From Branchiostoma lanceolatum (Eukaryota; Chordata; Leptocardii; Amphioxiformes; Branchiostomatidae), in contig NC_089731.1 in assembly GCF_035083965.1 (NCBI RefSeq), positions 8,654,501-8,718,500 of the forward strand: DNA of 64,000 nt. The letters run 5' to 3'. This document shows positions 24,380-35,600 of the stretch, one piece after another (position 1 is the stretch's first letter; each line of letters opens with the position of its first letter). Position numbers and translations under genes: made by a program. Under the pieces are notes generated by a model that did no database searches, was not told the origin of the DNA, and saw only the letters and a program-made list of their open reading frames with translations.

Positions 24380-27300
24380 ATGTCGCTGCCACGATTGTTA
24401 CAACTGTCTGTCATCTTCATGTGTTGCATTTGGAAAGGTAAGTTTTCTTAGACATTACTCTTATGATAATATGCTTATGCAAGTGTGATAAAAAGCATTC
24501 AAGTAAACCGTTTAAAGTATTTATATATGAAATATATACATATCTTTTAGACTTAGAGAGTCTTTTTTCACAATCATAAACATGCATAGCTTGACGACGG
24601 TGCAGTATTCGAAAATCTTACATTATGTACGAATTTTGTTAAACTTCAGAATTCGAAAATTTTAGATTATGTACGAATTTGTTCAACTTCTACTAGATGT
24701 ATTTATGTTTCGAGAAATGCCTAAAACATAATGACAGCTGAAGACGATTTATTAGATATAATACAAGGTTCCATTGAATATATTTACGTAAAATATCGTC
24801 CACTTCGACAAATTGTGACGGTATTGGGATGAATAGCTGGTGAAATATCTTTGGTATTGAGTTATGAATATTTCATAAATCCGCAGTAGATAAGTGACCT
24901 TGCCGTAAAAAAGATAAGTTCCTATTTCGGCGGTTTGTGACCCTGCCTCTGGATCAAGAGGTCGCGGGTTCGGATCTTTCGGACAGGGCGTTAAGCCACG
25001 GTCCATTGTACATTGGGTTGTATGTTGTAGAAATTGTATATTGTTGTACCATAAATATGTAATGATATATGTTGATAGAGTTATTAGGACTCAAATGACT
25101 GTGTATCTCTGTTATATTGTATCTGACCCTTACCTCTTCCCTCATGACCTCAATGAAAAGCGGCCTGCGTGCCGATTTGAGCTTATCATGAATAAACAAA
25201 GGTTCAAACAAACAAACGAACAAACAAACATTAAGTCTGCTGTACATTGTACGTGTAGAAAAGAGCTAGGGTAAATTACCCGGTAAAATTAACGTGTATA
25301 TATTCTACACATATCGTCTGTCTTCCCTGTCATCACTAGATTTAATAGTTCTTAAGATCACTTTCTCTTTCCGTGCATTTAAGACGTGGTCACCACATTT
25401 CGGGGTGTTTTTTTTTCTTTCTTAAGGGTGTCTTGGGTCAGACGCTTCGGCAAGACTGCGGGAGACCCTCCTGGAAACCTACGACAGGGCGAGACGACCG
25501 GTGAAGAACGTGGATCACAATGTGTCCGTGGCGTTCCAGGTGGCGCTCAGGCAAATCTCAGACCTGGTAAGGAAACCGCAAACGAAATTTGGTCGTTACG
25601 ACACTCTCACAAACAAAATCTTTTTGTTTGTTATTATATGGTTGCTCTTAGCACTGATGTATGTTTTTTGCTGGCACGTTATACTTGTTCATATTTGTCT
25701 TAATAGAAATACAGGTAACGTACATGGTTTATTCTGTAAAACCTTACTCACCTTGTTTACCGCGATCGTATGTACAACAGTGACTGGTGGTTTGATTAGC
25801 CAAAATGACCACATCTCAAAATCAGTAAAATCTTGTATAAACTGTTTTCATAATGGTCGTATTCTCAAAGAGGCTAGTGATGTACAGCGTTAGAGAATTA
25901 CATGTAATGCCATTCAGCTCATTGGGGTCGAAATATTTGAATAGCCAAGAACGGGACATGGAATGTAATCTTAAGTAATCTTAGGTTTGACAAGGAGTGA
26001 TTGATGCATGAGCATTACCAAAATGCTTAATCCCTACATCCACTTGAAGAGATTAAGTCTGAAATAAAGAGCAACTTTTTTTGTGTGTGGAATCCTTTCA
26101 CGTATAATGAAGAGTAGGTCAATACATGTAGGTACCCAACCCGCTAAAGATTTCGGTGTCATGCTAAATATTTTACTAATATTCAAATTACTGTATGTTC
26201 TTTTAGATCTTAGATAATTAGTCCTCTTATGGTCATGGGGATGGTATTTGTTTCCGGCAAAACATGATGAACGTGTTGGTAGAATCTTTCCTGTTGTTAT
26301 CAAGAACGTCGGATGAATCCTGTTTGCACTAAATCCTTAGCACCATTTGCGGCATGGAAATTTCCAAACGTGGGAGGGGGCGGTGATTGAAGAAGCTTTT
26401 TCCAAAAAGTATTGTCTCATGATGAATGACATTCAAGCAATGACATAAGGATAGATTCAATATAAATTGTTTTCATGGTACGATTCTAGATTTTTATTTT
26501 TATTTTCTTTAATCGATAAATCCTATATCTGACAGTTCGTGCGGGGTAACAAATTTGGAAAGCATGTTCTAAACCCACACGAACAAGTTTGTTGCAGAAC
26601 GTTTTTTTTTAATTCATCACAAATATTGACTCTACTAGTATAATTAACACACAATAAATACACTCATGCTTTCAATCTAGTCTTCTGTCAAAAATGTACA
26701 TGCATTTAAAACCTATATTACCTTTACTCGCAGGACGAGAAAAACCAAGTGCTACAGACGTTCACGTGGGTCAGGGTGGTGAGTATCAAGATTAAATTGA
26801 ACTGTATTCTTTTAATATTCAAATTGCATTTTTCATGTAAGATAAGTCTTTTATACTTGTCTGTCTTCATGTACCTTAAATGTTGTATCTCTCGGCTGAC
26901 CCCAGTACTGGAGGGACGAGTTTCTATCCTGGAACGCCTCTGAGTATGGCGGGGTCGACGAACTGCAGTTTTCACCAAGCGAGCTGTGGATTCCCGATAT
27001 ATACTTATACAACAAGTACGTCTATTCTATTGAAATTGACAAATATTTTGTCTGTATTGATAATGATAATAATAGTCTTTATTCCATATCCCTGCCCAGA
27101 TGGGCTAAATGCACAGATGGCCACACGTTGTCTAGAAGATGTAAAAGGTATAGCATGAAATGATTAAATGCTATATTCTAACATAAAAGAGCAAAAAATG
27201 TATTGTCTAATGCTGTATATCTACGGTGTCTAATACCATAGCTGATAGTATATACCAGCGAATATAATTTCAACCAAAAAAATAAGTTGAAGAAATTAAA

Positions 27301-30300
27301 CTATGTATATACGATATTTGACTAGTGTTGACGCTGGCAGTGACGGCGGGCTTCACGCAAAGACCAACATCATCGTGACCCCCAGTGGGGATGTGAAATG
27401 GTTGGCCCCCATTGCCTACACCAGCTCCTGTAGGATTGACATCAGGTTGTTCCCTTATGATGACCAGAACTGCAGCATGATCTTCGGCTCCTGGACTCAC
27501 ACAGGTGATTTTATTAGTTTTACTGAACTCAGTACGTCATTTGTCAGGATAAGTGACCCAAGTTTGTTTGGATTAACACGTGGCCTTGCATGCGTGTGAC
27601 ATGCGCAATGAGTCCTCCCCCGGCCCGTCCCGGTTCATGCTCGTTTCAGTCATTTACATAAGCATAAAAATGGAACTACGTTATTGTCTTCCACTGTTTT
27701 TTTTATCATGATGTGTGATGGTAATAGAGGAAACATAGATAAAACTCTATCTATAGTTAATGGAAAGTAATTGTGGAAGGAAAATGAGATGAAGTACGTT
27801 GTGTATTACCGTTGCTGTAGGTATTCAGGTGGACTTGTATCCTAAAGGCGACACGGGAGACTTGTCAAGTTACGCCGATAATGGAGAGTTTGAACTGATG
27901 GGGATGCCTGTGGAAAGACGGGTATGCTGATTTTTAAATCTTTATTGATAATTATATGAATGAATTGTACTGCTCCTCATTAGATGCATTAAGACCAAAA
28001 TCTGGACTGAGCATATTTTTACAGCTTGATTAGATAAAGTTTTCCGTTTTTTTCACAGCTTGATTTGAAGGAGTTTTATTTTGTATTCTATAAATCATGA
28101 TTGATGGCAAATGACGCAAGGGTAACATTTTTTTTCATCCACCAGGTCGTGTACTACCCATGCTGCCCCGAGCCGTATCCCAACCTCCACGTCACCATAT
28201 CCCTCCGCCGTAGGACGATGTTCTACTTCTTTAACCTCCTCCTGCCTGGCCTGGTCCTGGAGGTCATCAACCCCCTGGTGTTCTTCCTGCCTCCGGATTC
28301 CGGAGAACGGATCGGGTTCTGCATGACCATCCTGTTGGCCTTGGTCGTGTTCCTACAGATCGTGTCGGCCTCCATGCCGCCTACATCCGAGGCTATCCCG
28401 CTTATTGGTAAGTCTGTTGAATAAGGTTGTTCACGATTCCGACTACGCATGCGCAAGGTCAAATGTGAAAACCTGAAGAAGAAGGTGACTTGTAAACATG
28501 TTACCCACAGCACATACCGTTGCTCATGCGTACTTGGAATCGTGAACGACCGGCTTATTGTAGTACATGTATCACGTGTATTACGCTACCTTATATGTTT
28601 AGGCTATTAGATCATACTTTCAAATTATAGATGGGCTACGTTTGATACCACAGTGAAACCACTGATATCTAGATTTCTATCTGATTTGCACATGACTCGT
28701 GAAAGTTTTTGAATATGGAAAGATGACAGAATTAAGTATAATCTCAAGAATTTGTGAACGGTTAAACAGTAAGTTTAGCTATCATAAATGCATGCAAAAG
28801 CTACTTAATACACAAATTGACAGTCACTCGACAATTTTAATCCCTCTTAAGATAAATGCATTATGCATCAACATTTTGGTTCAGAGGCAGAAATTTTTTT
28901 GTGTAGTTTGGTTATTTAGCAAAATGTATCAATCTCTGATCGCCATCGTGTCTTGCCTTCTACATAACATTAGGTGAGTTTTACGCGGCAAGTATTTTCA
29001 TCTTGGGCGTGACGGCTCTGCTGAACATCCTGACTCTACACGTGTACTACCACGGCGCGGGACAGAAACCCATGTCCAACTTCATCCGTAAAACCTTCCT
29101 GAAGTGGACAGCCAGAATCCTGGGCATGGGGGATCTGTCTCAGCCGGACTGCCCCGTAGGATCTTCAGAGTGTCACCACTACTATGGTAAATAGTCGTCT
29201 GTGTGCTTGGGTCCACATATGGCATGTTATATATACTTATCAATGGCATGTTATATATACTTATCAATGGCATGTTATATATACTTATCAATGGCATGTT
29301 ATATATACTTAGCAATATTGAGTGGACAGCCAGAATTCTGGGTATGGTTGACCTGTCTCAGCCAGACTGCCCCGTAGGATCTTCAGAATGTCATCACTAC
29401 TATGGTAAATAGTCGTCTGTGTGCTTGGGTTCACATATGGCATGTTATATATATACTTAGCAATGGCATGTTATATATACTTAGCAATATTAAGTGGACA
29501 GTCAGAATCCTAGGCATGGTTGACCTGTCTCAGCCAGACTGCCCCGTAGGATCTTCAGAGTGTCACCACTACTATGGTAAATAGTCGTCTGTGTGCTTGG
29601 GTTCACATATGGCATGTTATATATACTTAGCAATGGCATGTTATATATACTTAGCAATATTAGATGAGGTAAAACAAGACCAAGAGCTTATGTCCAGGAC
29701 AAAAGATACAAAACCAGAAGTTCTGTTGCAGTACGAAGGTCACACATCAGGGCCTCAAAGTGGAAGTTGACCTTTGCCTTCTTAACACCTACCACCTACA
29801 TACCAAATAACATTACATTACAAAGAGCCGTAGATGAAAAACGTCGTTCTGAACAGACGAAGATTTCTTTTCCTCATAAAATTGACGACGTCTATGACTT
29901 CACACCTGTCTAAGACTCTTACAACACAGTCGATGTCCGGGCTCTTGTGCGTGTCTGATAATGTATATGGAACATTAAAGACAAATGTAGTTGTGTGTCA
30001 GTGCGTAAAATATTCCTTTCATTATTGCACAGGGCCGGTTCCAACAGGAAAATCAGGAAATCGAACCTCGTGCGACAACGACGCCGACATCAACTGCCGC
30101 ATGCCTGACTCTCCTCGGGCGGGACAAGACCTCCTCAAGGCCGTCATGGAAACCAAGACCGAGCGGAGCTCCAAGATGTTCGGGCAGCATCTTGGGGAAA
30201 TCTTACGGTCTGTCAAGTTCCTCATCGGAGACTTCCAGGACAGGAAGACGACCGGTAACCGGGAGTCGGAGTGGAAGACTCTGGGACTGGTGCTGGACCG

Positions 30301-30376
30301 TTTTCTCATGTTCTTTACAATTTTCTACACCATCGTGGTTAATGTCTTACTGCTGTTGCCAGCGTTGAACCTATAA
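24380..30376 (+). CDS. Nicotinic-type Cys-loop receptor subunit A (alpha-like, 483 aa)
   Basis: Nine exons join in phase: 24380-24437, 25427-25566, 26734-26778, 26906-27015, 27326-27504, 27821-27921, 28146-28407, 28974-29186 and 30033-30376. The protein has a signal peptide (MSLPRLLQLSVIFMCCIWK). The ligand-binding domain has the loop D Trp (TWVRVYW), loop A (WIPDIYLYNN), a Cys-loop of exactly 13 residues between Cys153 and Cys167, loop B (GSWTHTG) and vicinal Cys217-Cys218 in loop C (YYPCCPEPYPN). M1 is about 237-259, M2 about 266-286 after PPDSGE, M3 about 301-323, and M4 covers the last 30 residues. Glu at -1' and Leu at 9' of M2 indicate a cation channel of the acetylcholine-receptor type, closest in style to alpha7/9/10. 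The vicinal cysteines make it alpha-like; the ligand is not proven. The M3-M4 loop exon has two downstream partial copies (29330-29404 and 29502-29576). An AATAAA occurs at 31026. Gene B is its tandem paralogue. Confidence 0.93.
24926..25232 (+). mobile_element. tRNA-derived SINE-like element in intron 1 of channel gene A
   Basis: The head has a tRNA anticodon-arm-like hairpin (cctctggatcaagagg), then gtcgcgggttcggatc, which resembles a pol III B box. This is followed by acagggcgttaagccacggt, a segment typical of tRNA-related SINE bodies. The end reads gagcttatcatgaataaaca and runs into an AAAC-type tail to about 25231. The A box region is degenerate, so the head is probably worn or truncated. 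The family is not named. Confidence 0.55.
28421..28559. mobile_element. Short foldback element (MITE) in intron 7 of channel gene A
   Basis: The left arm gttcacgattccgactacgc (continuing atgcgcaa) pairs with the right arm ending gcgtacttggaatcgtgaac. Outer ATAAG/CTTAT bases also pair, so the element is about 139 bp and sits directly after the exon 7 donor. It has no coding capacity. Confidence 0.65.
29112..29660 (+). repeat. Three-unit tandem repeat carrying copies of the end of an ion-channel exon
   Basis: The last 75 bases of gene A exon 8 (29112-29186), together with the donor and following intron bases (gtaaatagtcgtctgtgtgc), are repeated at 29330-29404 and 29502-29576. Each copy is followed by a 24-bp minisatellite. 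In phase each copy encodes RILGMVDLSQPDCPVGSSEC then HHYYG, against RILGMGDL in exon 8. Each copy is 75 bases, so it is phase-neutral (1 in, 1 out). Differences among copies are mostly at third codon positions. The acceptors would have to be tggacag|, which lack a pyrimidine tract, so splicing is doubtful. Confidence 0.85.
29221..29316 (+). repeat. 24-bp minisatellite, four copies
   Basis: The unit ggcatgttatatatacttat plus caat is repeated four times at 29221-29316. Two further copies occur at 29439-29488 (one lengthened to 26 bp) and two at 29611-29658, each after a copy of the exon fragment. The length is a multiple of three, and one frame reads GMLYILIN repeatedly, open into the exon copy. 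Confidence 0.9.
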
Positions 30377-33300
30377 ACAGCTTGAACTTGAACAGCAACG
30401 AGATGTATTCTGAGAATCTAGTATCTTAGCCTGATGTTGAAACAGTTGAATATCAAAGAAGTGTACATTAAAAAGATGGAATTTTTGTTTAACTTTGTTG
30501 ATGTCCTCACATCAGTATGGTATTCTATTTGAAAGTTTGCAGAATCTTTTAAAAAACAACATAACGATGTTTATACAGTTTTATAGGTTTTTCTAGTTAT
30601 ACGATATTTTGTATCTTTTCAAAACTTGAAACATCCCAATCTTTATATACGCATATGCCATTGACGATAATGCCTCGCATTAGATTGTCTTCATCTAAGG
30701 AAGAAACTTCCTTTAATGTATTCCATGTGTATCAAGCCAGGAATATCATATCCGATAATATGCTATATGAATAATGTGGGTAGTGATAGCTGTTAATTAG
30801 TATATTGAATTGTAACATGTATGATATTGAGAAATGCAGATATCTATAGATTATAGAAGAGTTAAACACAGAAAAGACACTAGCCAGCTCAACATTCACG
30901 TAGAAAATATTACAGCTAGATAGTTTCTTACGTTATCCTTCATGGTAGCGTATGTACTAGATGTTTGTTGCAGATATGCTTTAATAAGCTAAACCTCTTA
31001 GTGGTATGCACTGTCCTCTCAACTTAATAAAGCCGCTTATTGATAACTCTTACGTTAGTGATGTGATATAAGTGAACACATGCATCATAAGTACGTCTGG
31101 TCGTTCTGTTGTATGTGATACCGGGTTGAGCTCTGAGGTTTGCATGTAATGTATTTCAAGTTACGGTTCAAAATTCAATTCTGAAACGAAATTTTTTGCG
31201 TATTCATTTTCCAACAAGGTTTCAAATTAAACTGATTCCTTGAGAATATCAAAATGTTCACTTTTTTCACGGTAGAACTATACTTCATGGAAAAAGAAAC
31301 GCTTCTGCTGGGAAGCAACAAGGAATATTTTTTAGCAAAGCGATGTGACTGAACTAGGGCACTCACGCTTGCGTACTTGGAAACCTGTCTGTATTTTCTT
31401 CCGGCCTCATGCTGTCACATGCAGGAGTTTGAGATGGGAGCTGAGATGAGAGATACAGATCAATAGCCAGGCTCAACGGCCACACAGAACCTCCAAGAGG
31501 AGTTAACGTCCATTTCATGCAGGGCTTTTTACCGCGTTATGACGTCCCAGGGCAAGCTTCAAATACATCAGATCGTATCTTAAACGCACTTCACTTAACA
31601 GTATGTGTATCTGTAATACCGTTAAGAGAAAGAATCTAGGTTAATAAGTTGGCAATGAAGTTAACGTAGATGTAAGATAAATGAAGTGCTGTAATAAACA
31701 TATTACTGCAATTGGGTAAAAATGAAACACTCAGACAACAATGAGGTCAACTTTCAGTTCTTGTTTCTTTAAAATTAGCCATATTTTAGATTAACTACAA
31801 ATAGTACAGCTTTAGTTTGAAATATGGAAATAATTTTTCAGCTAAGTTCATAAGAGCGATGCCCTTTTGGGTACAGCTAGTTCTTTTTTCCCCTTTCATC
31901 CTTAGATTCGGCGTCTATGTCACAGGCAAAGGTATTAGTTCTATTGAGAGCTTTTTAGTCATACGCACGTATAAGAAATTCAAACGAGATTAAAATCCCA
32001 CAAGATTGGTTTATCGAGTATGTTAAGCCAGGAGCTGCATGTTCTTTGATCACTAACAACCAGAAAGGATTTGGCGCATCCCCAAGAGACACGGGATTAG
32101 AGGTTCGGTATCTTTGCGGCATTTAGCAATGCTGAAGACGTTACCCTAAAAAAGGCTGCATTCATGGACCACTAAACCGGTCGAAAAGAGCTAAAGCATC
32201 TTTGAAACACGGTGAAAAATCAGGCTGATGGATAGTAAAACAAAGCACATTTGGGTAGACATGCTGGTGTAATGAATATAATTAGCTAGAGATAATTGAA
32301 TGAGTACAATTAGTAAGAGCTAATTAACTCAACCTCTTGCTGACCCCTGGTGGAATTTTTGGACTATTCTGTCTTCTCCACAGCGACGGGTACTGAGCAA
32401 GAAATCTCCTTGCCGTCTAGGTTAAGCGGCAAAATGGAATAGTATAGAAAAGTTGTTCTTCGTGGAATACGAAAACGAATGCACCAAAAGAATTGAAGTT
32501 ATGGTGTTCTTGTGCATTTCTATACATGGATAGAAAAAGTCTAACGATTTGCTTTGAAATGCTTTCCGCTATTTGAACGAAATACAGTACCATATTGTAT
32601 ACTCTACGATTCAACGAACGAAAATGTGACGATGTAAAGGTGTTCCCTTGATCCAGTCATCAAGATAAAATCGAGCATTTCTTTATAGATTACTGCAACA
32701 TTTATTCCTTGCAACTTCATCCATTAGCACACTCCCCTAGCCCTCCCCCCCACAAACTCACGTCCTACCTTCCCGGAACTGTTTTTGATAAAACCTTGAT
32801 TGAGGATTACGATGTAGATTCCCTATCTAACAAACAATCGCGATGACACATCTATCCGGAAAGACGATATCTTCTTAATGGTAGATACAAAATACAGCTG
32901 CCGCTAGGACATCACAAGTTGTAACTCTATACACCTGATGGAAGAATGTACAGTCTCTTAAAATAGACCGTTAAGATTTTCCCATGAGGATGAAGCATAA
33001 TCTTCATCTCTAATTGCCCGCCCACCTAGTTTGCAGCGATATTCATAGATGATTAAAAAGCATCAAGTTGGTATGTCTAGGGCCAACTAAATATGTCAAG
33101 AAGCTTCAGTGTTCTCAGAGGGAATTGCGATGAATCATGTATTGAGTCTCTAGATCTATTCCATTTAATGTCAGCACTTTGCAAGCCCTACCTCTTGAGT
33201 TAGATAGTAGTTGTCCGTGAAAGTAAGCACACTAAATCCAAACAAAGAAGCAGACAGTTGTGACTGATGAGCACACTAAACCATTCATCATTTTTGAAAT

Positions 33301-34657
33301 AAGTAGGACAACGGTCAGGACTACACTTCAAAATTACAGTAATTGGAACCTCGATCTTATTCATGTTGTCAAAAATCGATGGACTTTGAAATGTTGCTTT
33401 GGAGAAAGTTTTCCGGCGAACTCGTGACCGGAAATCTCAATATCTATCGACTTTCCGGTACACGCAGGATGCCAGTGCCCCGTGAGAGTTGTGGTATGGC
33501 TTTCCAAATGAAGCATTGTAAACTGATGAGCGGCTAAAGTCCATTAATCTTTCAGATATAGATAATTATAAAGGGGAAGGAAAACCACTAGCCCTGAAAG
33601 GATCCCTAAGGTATTAGCTGTAATGAAATGACCGAAATTTATTCAAAACAATTCATTATTAACGAACTATTTGTAATTAACCGCAACTAATATGTAATCA
33701 AATGAGTTCATGGAAAGACAGAGTTTATTTGAGCACGATTGATTTGTAATGCACATTAAGTAACGCTTCAACACATCAACACATTACGATGTTACAAAGA
33801 GAGTAGCAGGACGATTTTATAAATTCTTCATGGTCTAGATAGAAATATCATCATATATATAAATGTTGCATTCTGATAATCCCATGATCTCAACAGAAAG
33901 GCGTTAGATCGATAAAGCAATTTCAAGGAACACGTTTCCAATTGGATTAACACTTTCAAACGCAATGGAGGTATGGCCATAAATACTATATGGCACTTAT
34001 CCGACATAGAAATGGAAAGTGGTGTTTCTTATTAATCTTCATTATAAACCAATTGTAAAAAAGCCCTCGTCTTTTGGAGCAATAATTTTGTTTTATACAT
34101 TATTGACAAATCTTGAGCCAGGAGAGGGAATGCAAATATGTATTGACAAATGCTTTATTGATTCTAAAACATTCACCGTCCACATAGTGCGCTATGAAGC
34201 TACATTCCCATGATCAGCACGGTTAGTTCTTCTTATAAGATCTATGGGTGGTATGTTGCCTTTTTATTACACCTGTTTGTCCTGTTTTCGTGATCTACGA
34301 TGATTCTAAAATAGTTAAAATATAGGAAATCGTCCAGTTGAAACCTAAAGAGTGGCGTAACAACTCCACATACATGAGATGATGTCCTCACAATCGGTCA
34401 GGTTCACTACATTTGATCTACAGTAATCTGCAAGTTACAAATGTGTTCAAATGGAGACATATGTATGGGTATTTTGACAAGTTCTTGAATCTTTGTTTTA
34501 GATGTGTTGAGAGGGTACAATTCTCTTGAATCTGAAAAAAAATGACAAAAAACAACTTGTATTTCGAATGATGGTATCAAATAATCTGATTAGCCAGCTC
34601 CATCATTGAAGAAGTCAAGTCAAGAACCTTTTAGACCGCATCCAACGGAGAATTAGT
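30377..34657. other. Intergenic stretch between channel genes A and B
   Basis: It begins with the 3' untranslated region of gene A; AATAAA at 31026-31031 is a plausible polyadenylation signal. The rest is AT-rich with no supportable exon. Confidence 0.55.
31026..31031 (+). terminator. Polyadenylation signal AATAAA, channel gene A
   Basis: Canonical hexamer 650 bases downstream of the gene A stop codon and the first standard one I saw after it. Use is inferred. Confidence 0.4.
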
Positions 34658-34741
34658 GTGGTCATTGGTCATCGTTTATGTGTGGTCATTGGAGATCCCA
34701 ATAAAACAAACAAAATAAAAACAAAAAACAAAACAAACAAA

Positions 34742-35145
34742 CATCGTTTGGCTTCAAAACTAGACTCCCTTTCTCACAGACGAAACATTGCCTCCCTGTC
34801 TTTATTTTATAGATACTTCCACGGCCACTGTTCTGATGAACTTTCACTACTTGTCCCACCACAGAGAATTTGTCAGCGTACTACCAGGTTCTCCTCTGAC
34901 TCACACCACTATACTGTACAACTACCAGCCTCTAAGTCATTCTACAGTAACAGCTTTTTTCCACGAACTGCAAAACTTTGGATTTCCCTCCCAGCCCACT
35001 GCTTTCCCCCCAAATACAACCTACAAACCTTCAAAAGAAACACACATCGCTGTCTCTCACCTATGCCACATTAGTCCAATTAGTTCAATGCCGAGAAATT
35101 AATGGCCTCTTACGGCCTTGCATTGAGCGAGATCGTCAAAAAAAG
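34742..35145 (+). mobile_element. 5'-truncated LINE tail (non-LTR reverse transcriptase C-terminus)
   Basis: The frame reads LDSLSHRRNIASLSLFYRYF, then HGHCSDELSLLVPP, RTTRFSSDSHHYTVQLPASK and FYSNSFFPRTAKLWISLPAH, ending about 35074. The pattern SLSHRR..SLSLFYRYF plus SFFPRTAKLW.SLP is the conserved C-terminal tail of many animal LINE polymerases. The catalytic domain is absent, and the left border abuts an A/C-rich tract (34700-34743). A short 3' part (gcattgagcgagatcgtcaa) ends in an A-rich run near 35140. The copy is dead. Confidence 0.75.
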
Positions 35146-35600
35146 AGTCATAGTAGACATACTTCCACCAGAGTCACGGCATTTGGCTATCATGTAGGAG
35201 GCGGATTAACCAAAAGTAGACATGTCAGTCTTATCCTTACTCTCTAGGGGTCTTTGAAGTGCCGGGAATAGATATCCTCCCACCCCTACCTAGAGTATGT
35301 GCTCTTCCGGCGTTGGACGGTTCTTTCTGTCATCATCTTCCTTCAGTAGCGTAGTCCCCAAGCTAATTCACTAGTTATTTCCAGTACCGCACCCGCGTCG
35401 AATATCAATAAAGCACGGGGAGCATTTCTTCATTGCGTAATGGATGCCCTGTCAGCTCCAATCCAGTCGCAATGCCTTGACAAAAGATAGTGTGGAGTCG
35501 TCATAGGAACAGTGTTCCGGGAGTCTAGCGGAGGCAGCGTACAGGGTTGCCGCCTTGTTCATCAGCAACACCCGACCGGCACCAGGCTAAACTGCAGGAC
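35146..35600. promoter_or_regulatory. 5' flank of channel gene B
   Basis: This 455-bp segment runs from the LINE tail to the gene B start codon and must hold the promoter and 5' untranslated region. No TATA box is clear. CG-containing sequence appears in the last 100 bases. Confidence 0.35.

Noticed and set aside
24930-24990. Possible functional tRNA gene
   Set aside because: It has an anticodon-arm-like hairpin and a B box, but the acceptor stem and A box are not complete, and it continues into a SINE-type body with an AAAC tail.
29221-29660. Regularly spaced short repeats that could suggest a CRISPR array
   Set aside because: The repeats are contiguous 24-bp minisatellite units without unique spacers, lie in an intron of an animal gene, and have no cas genes.
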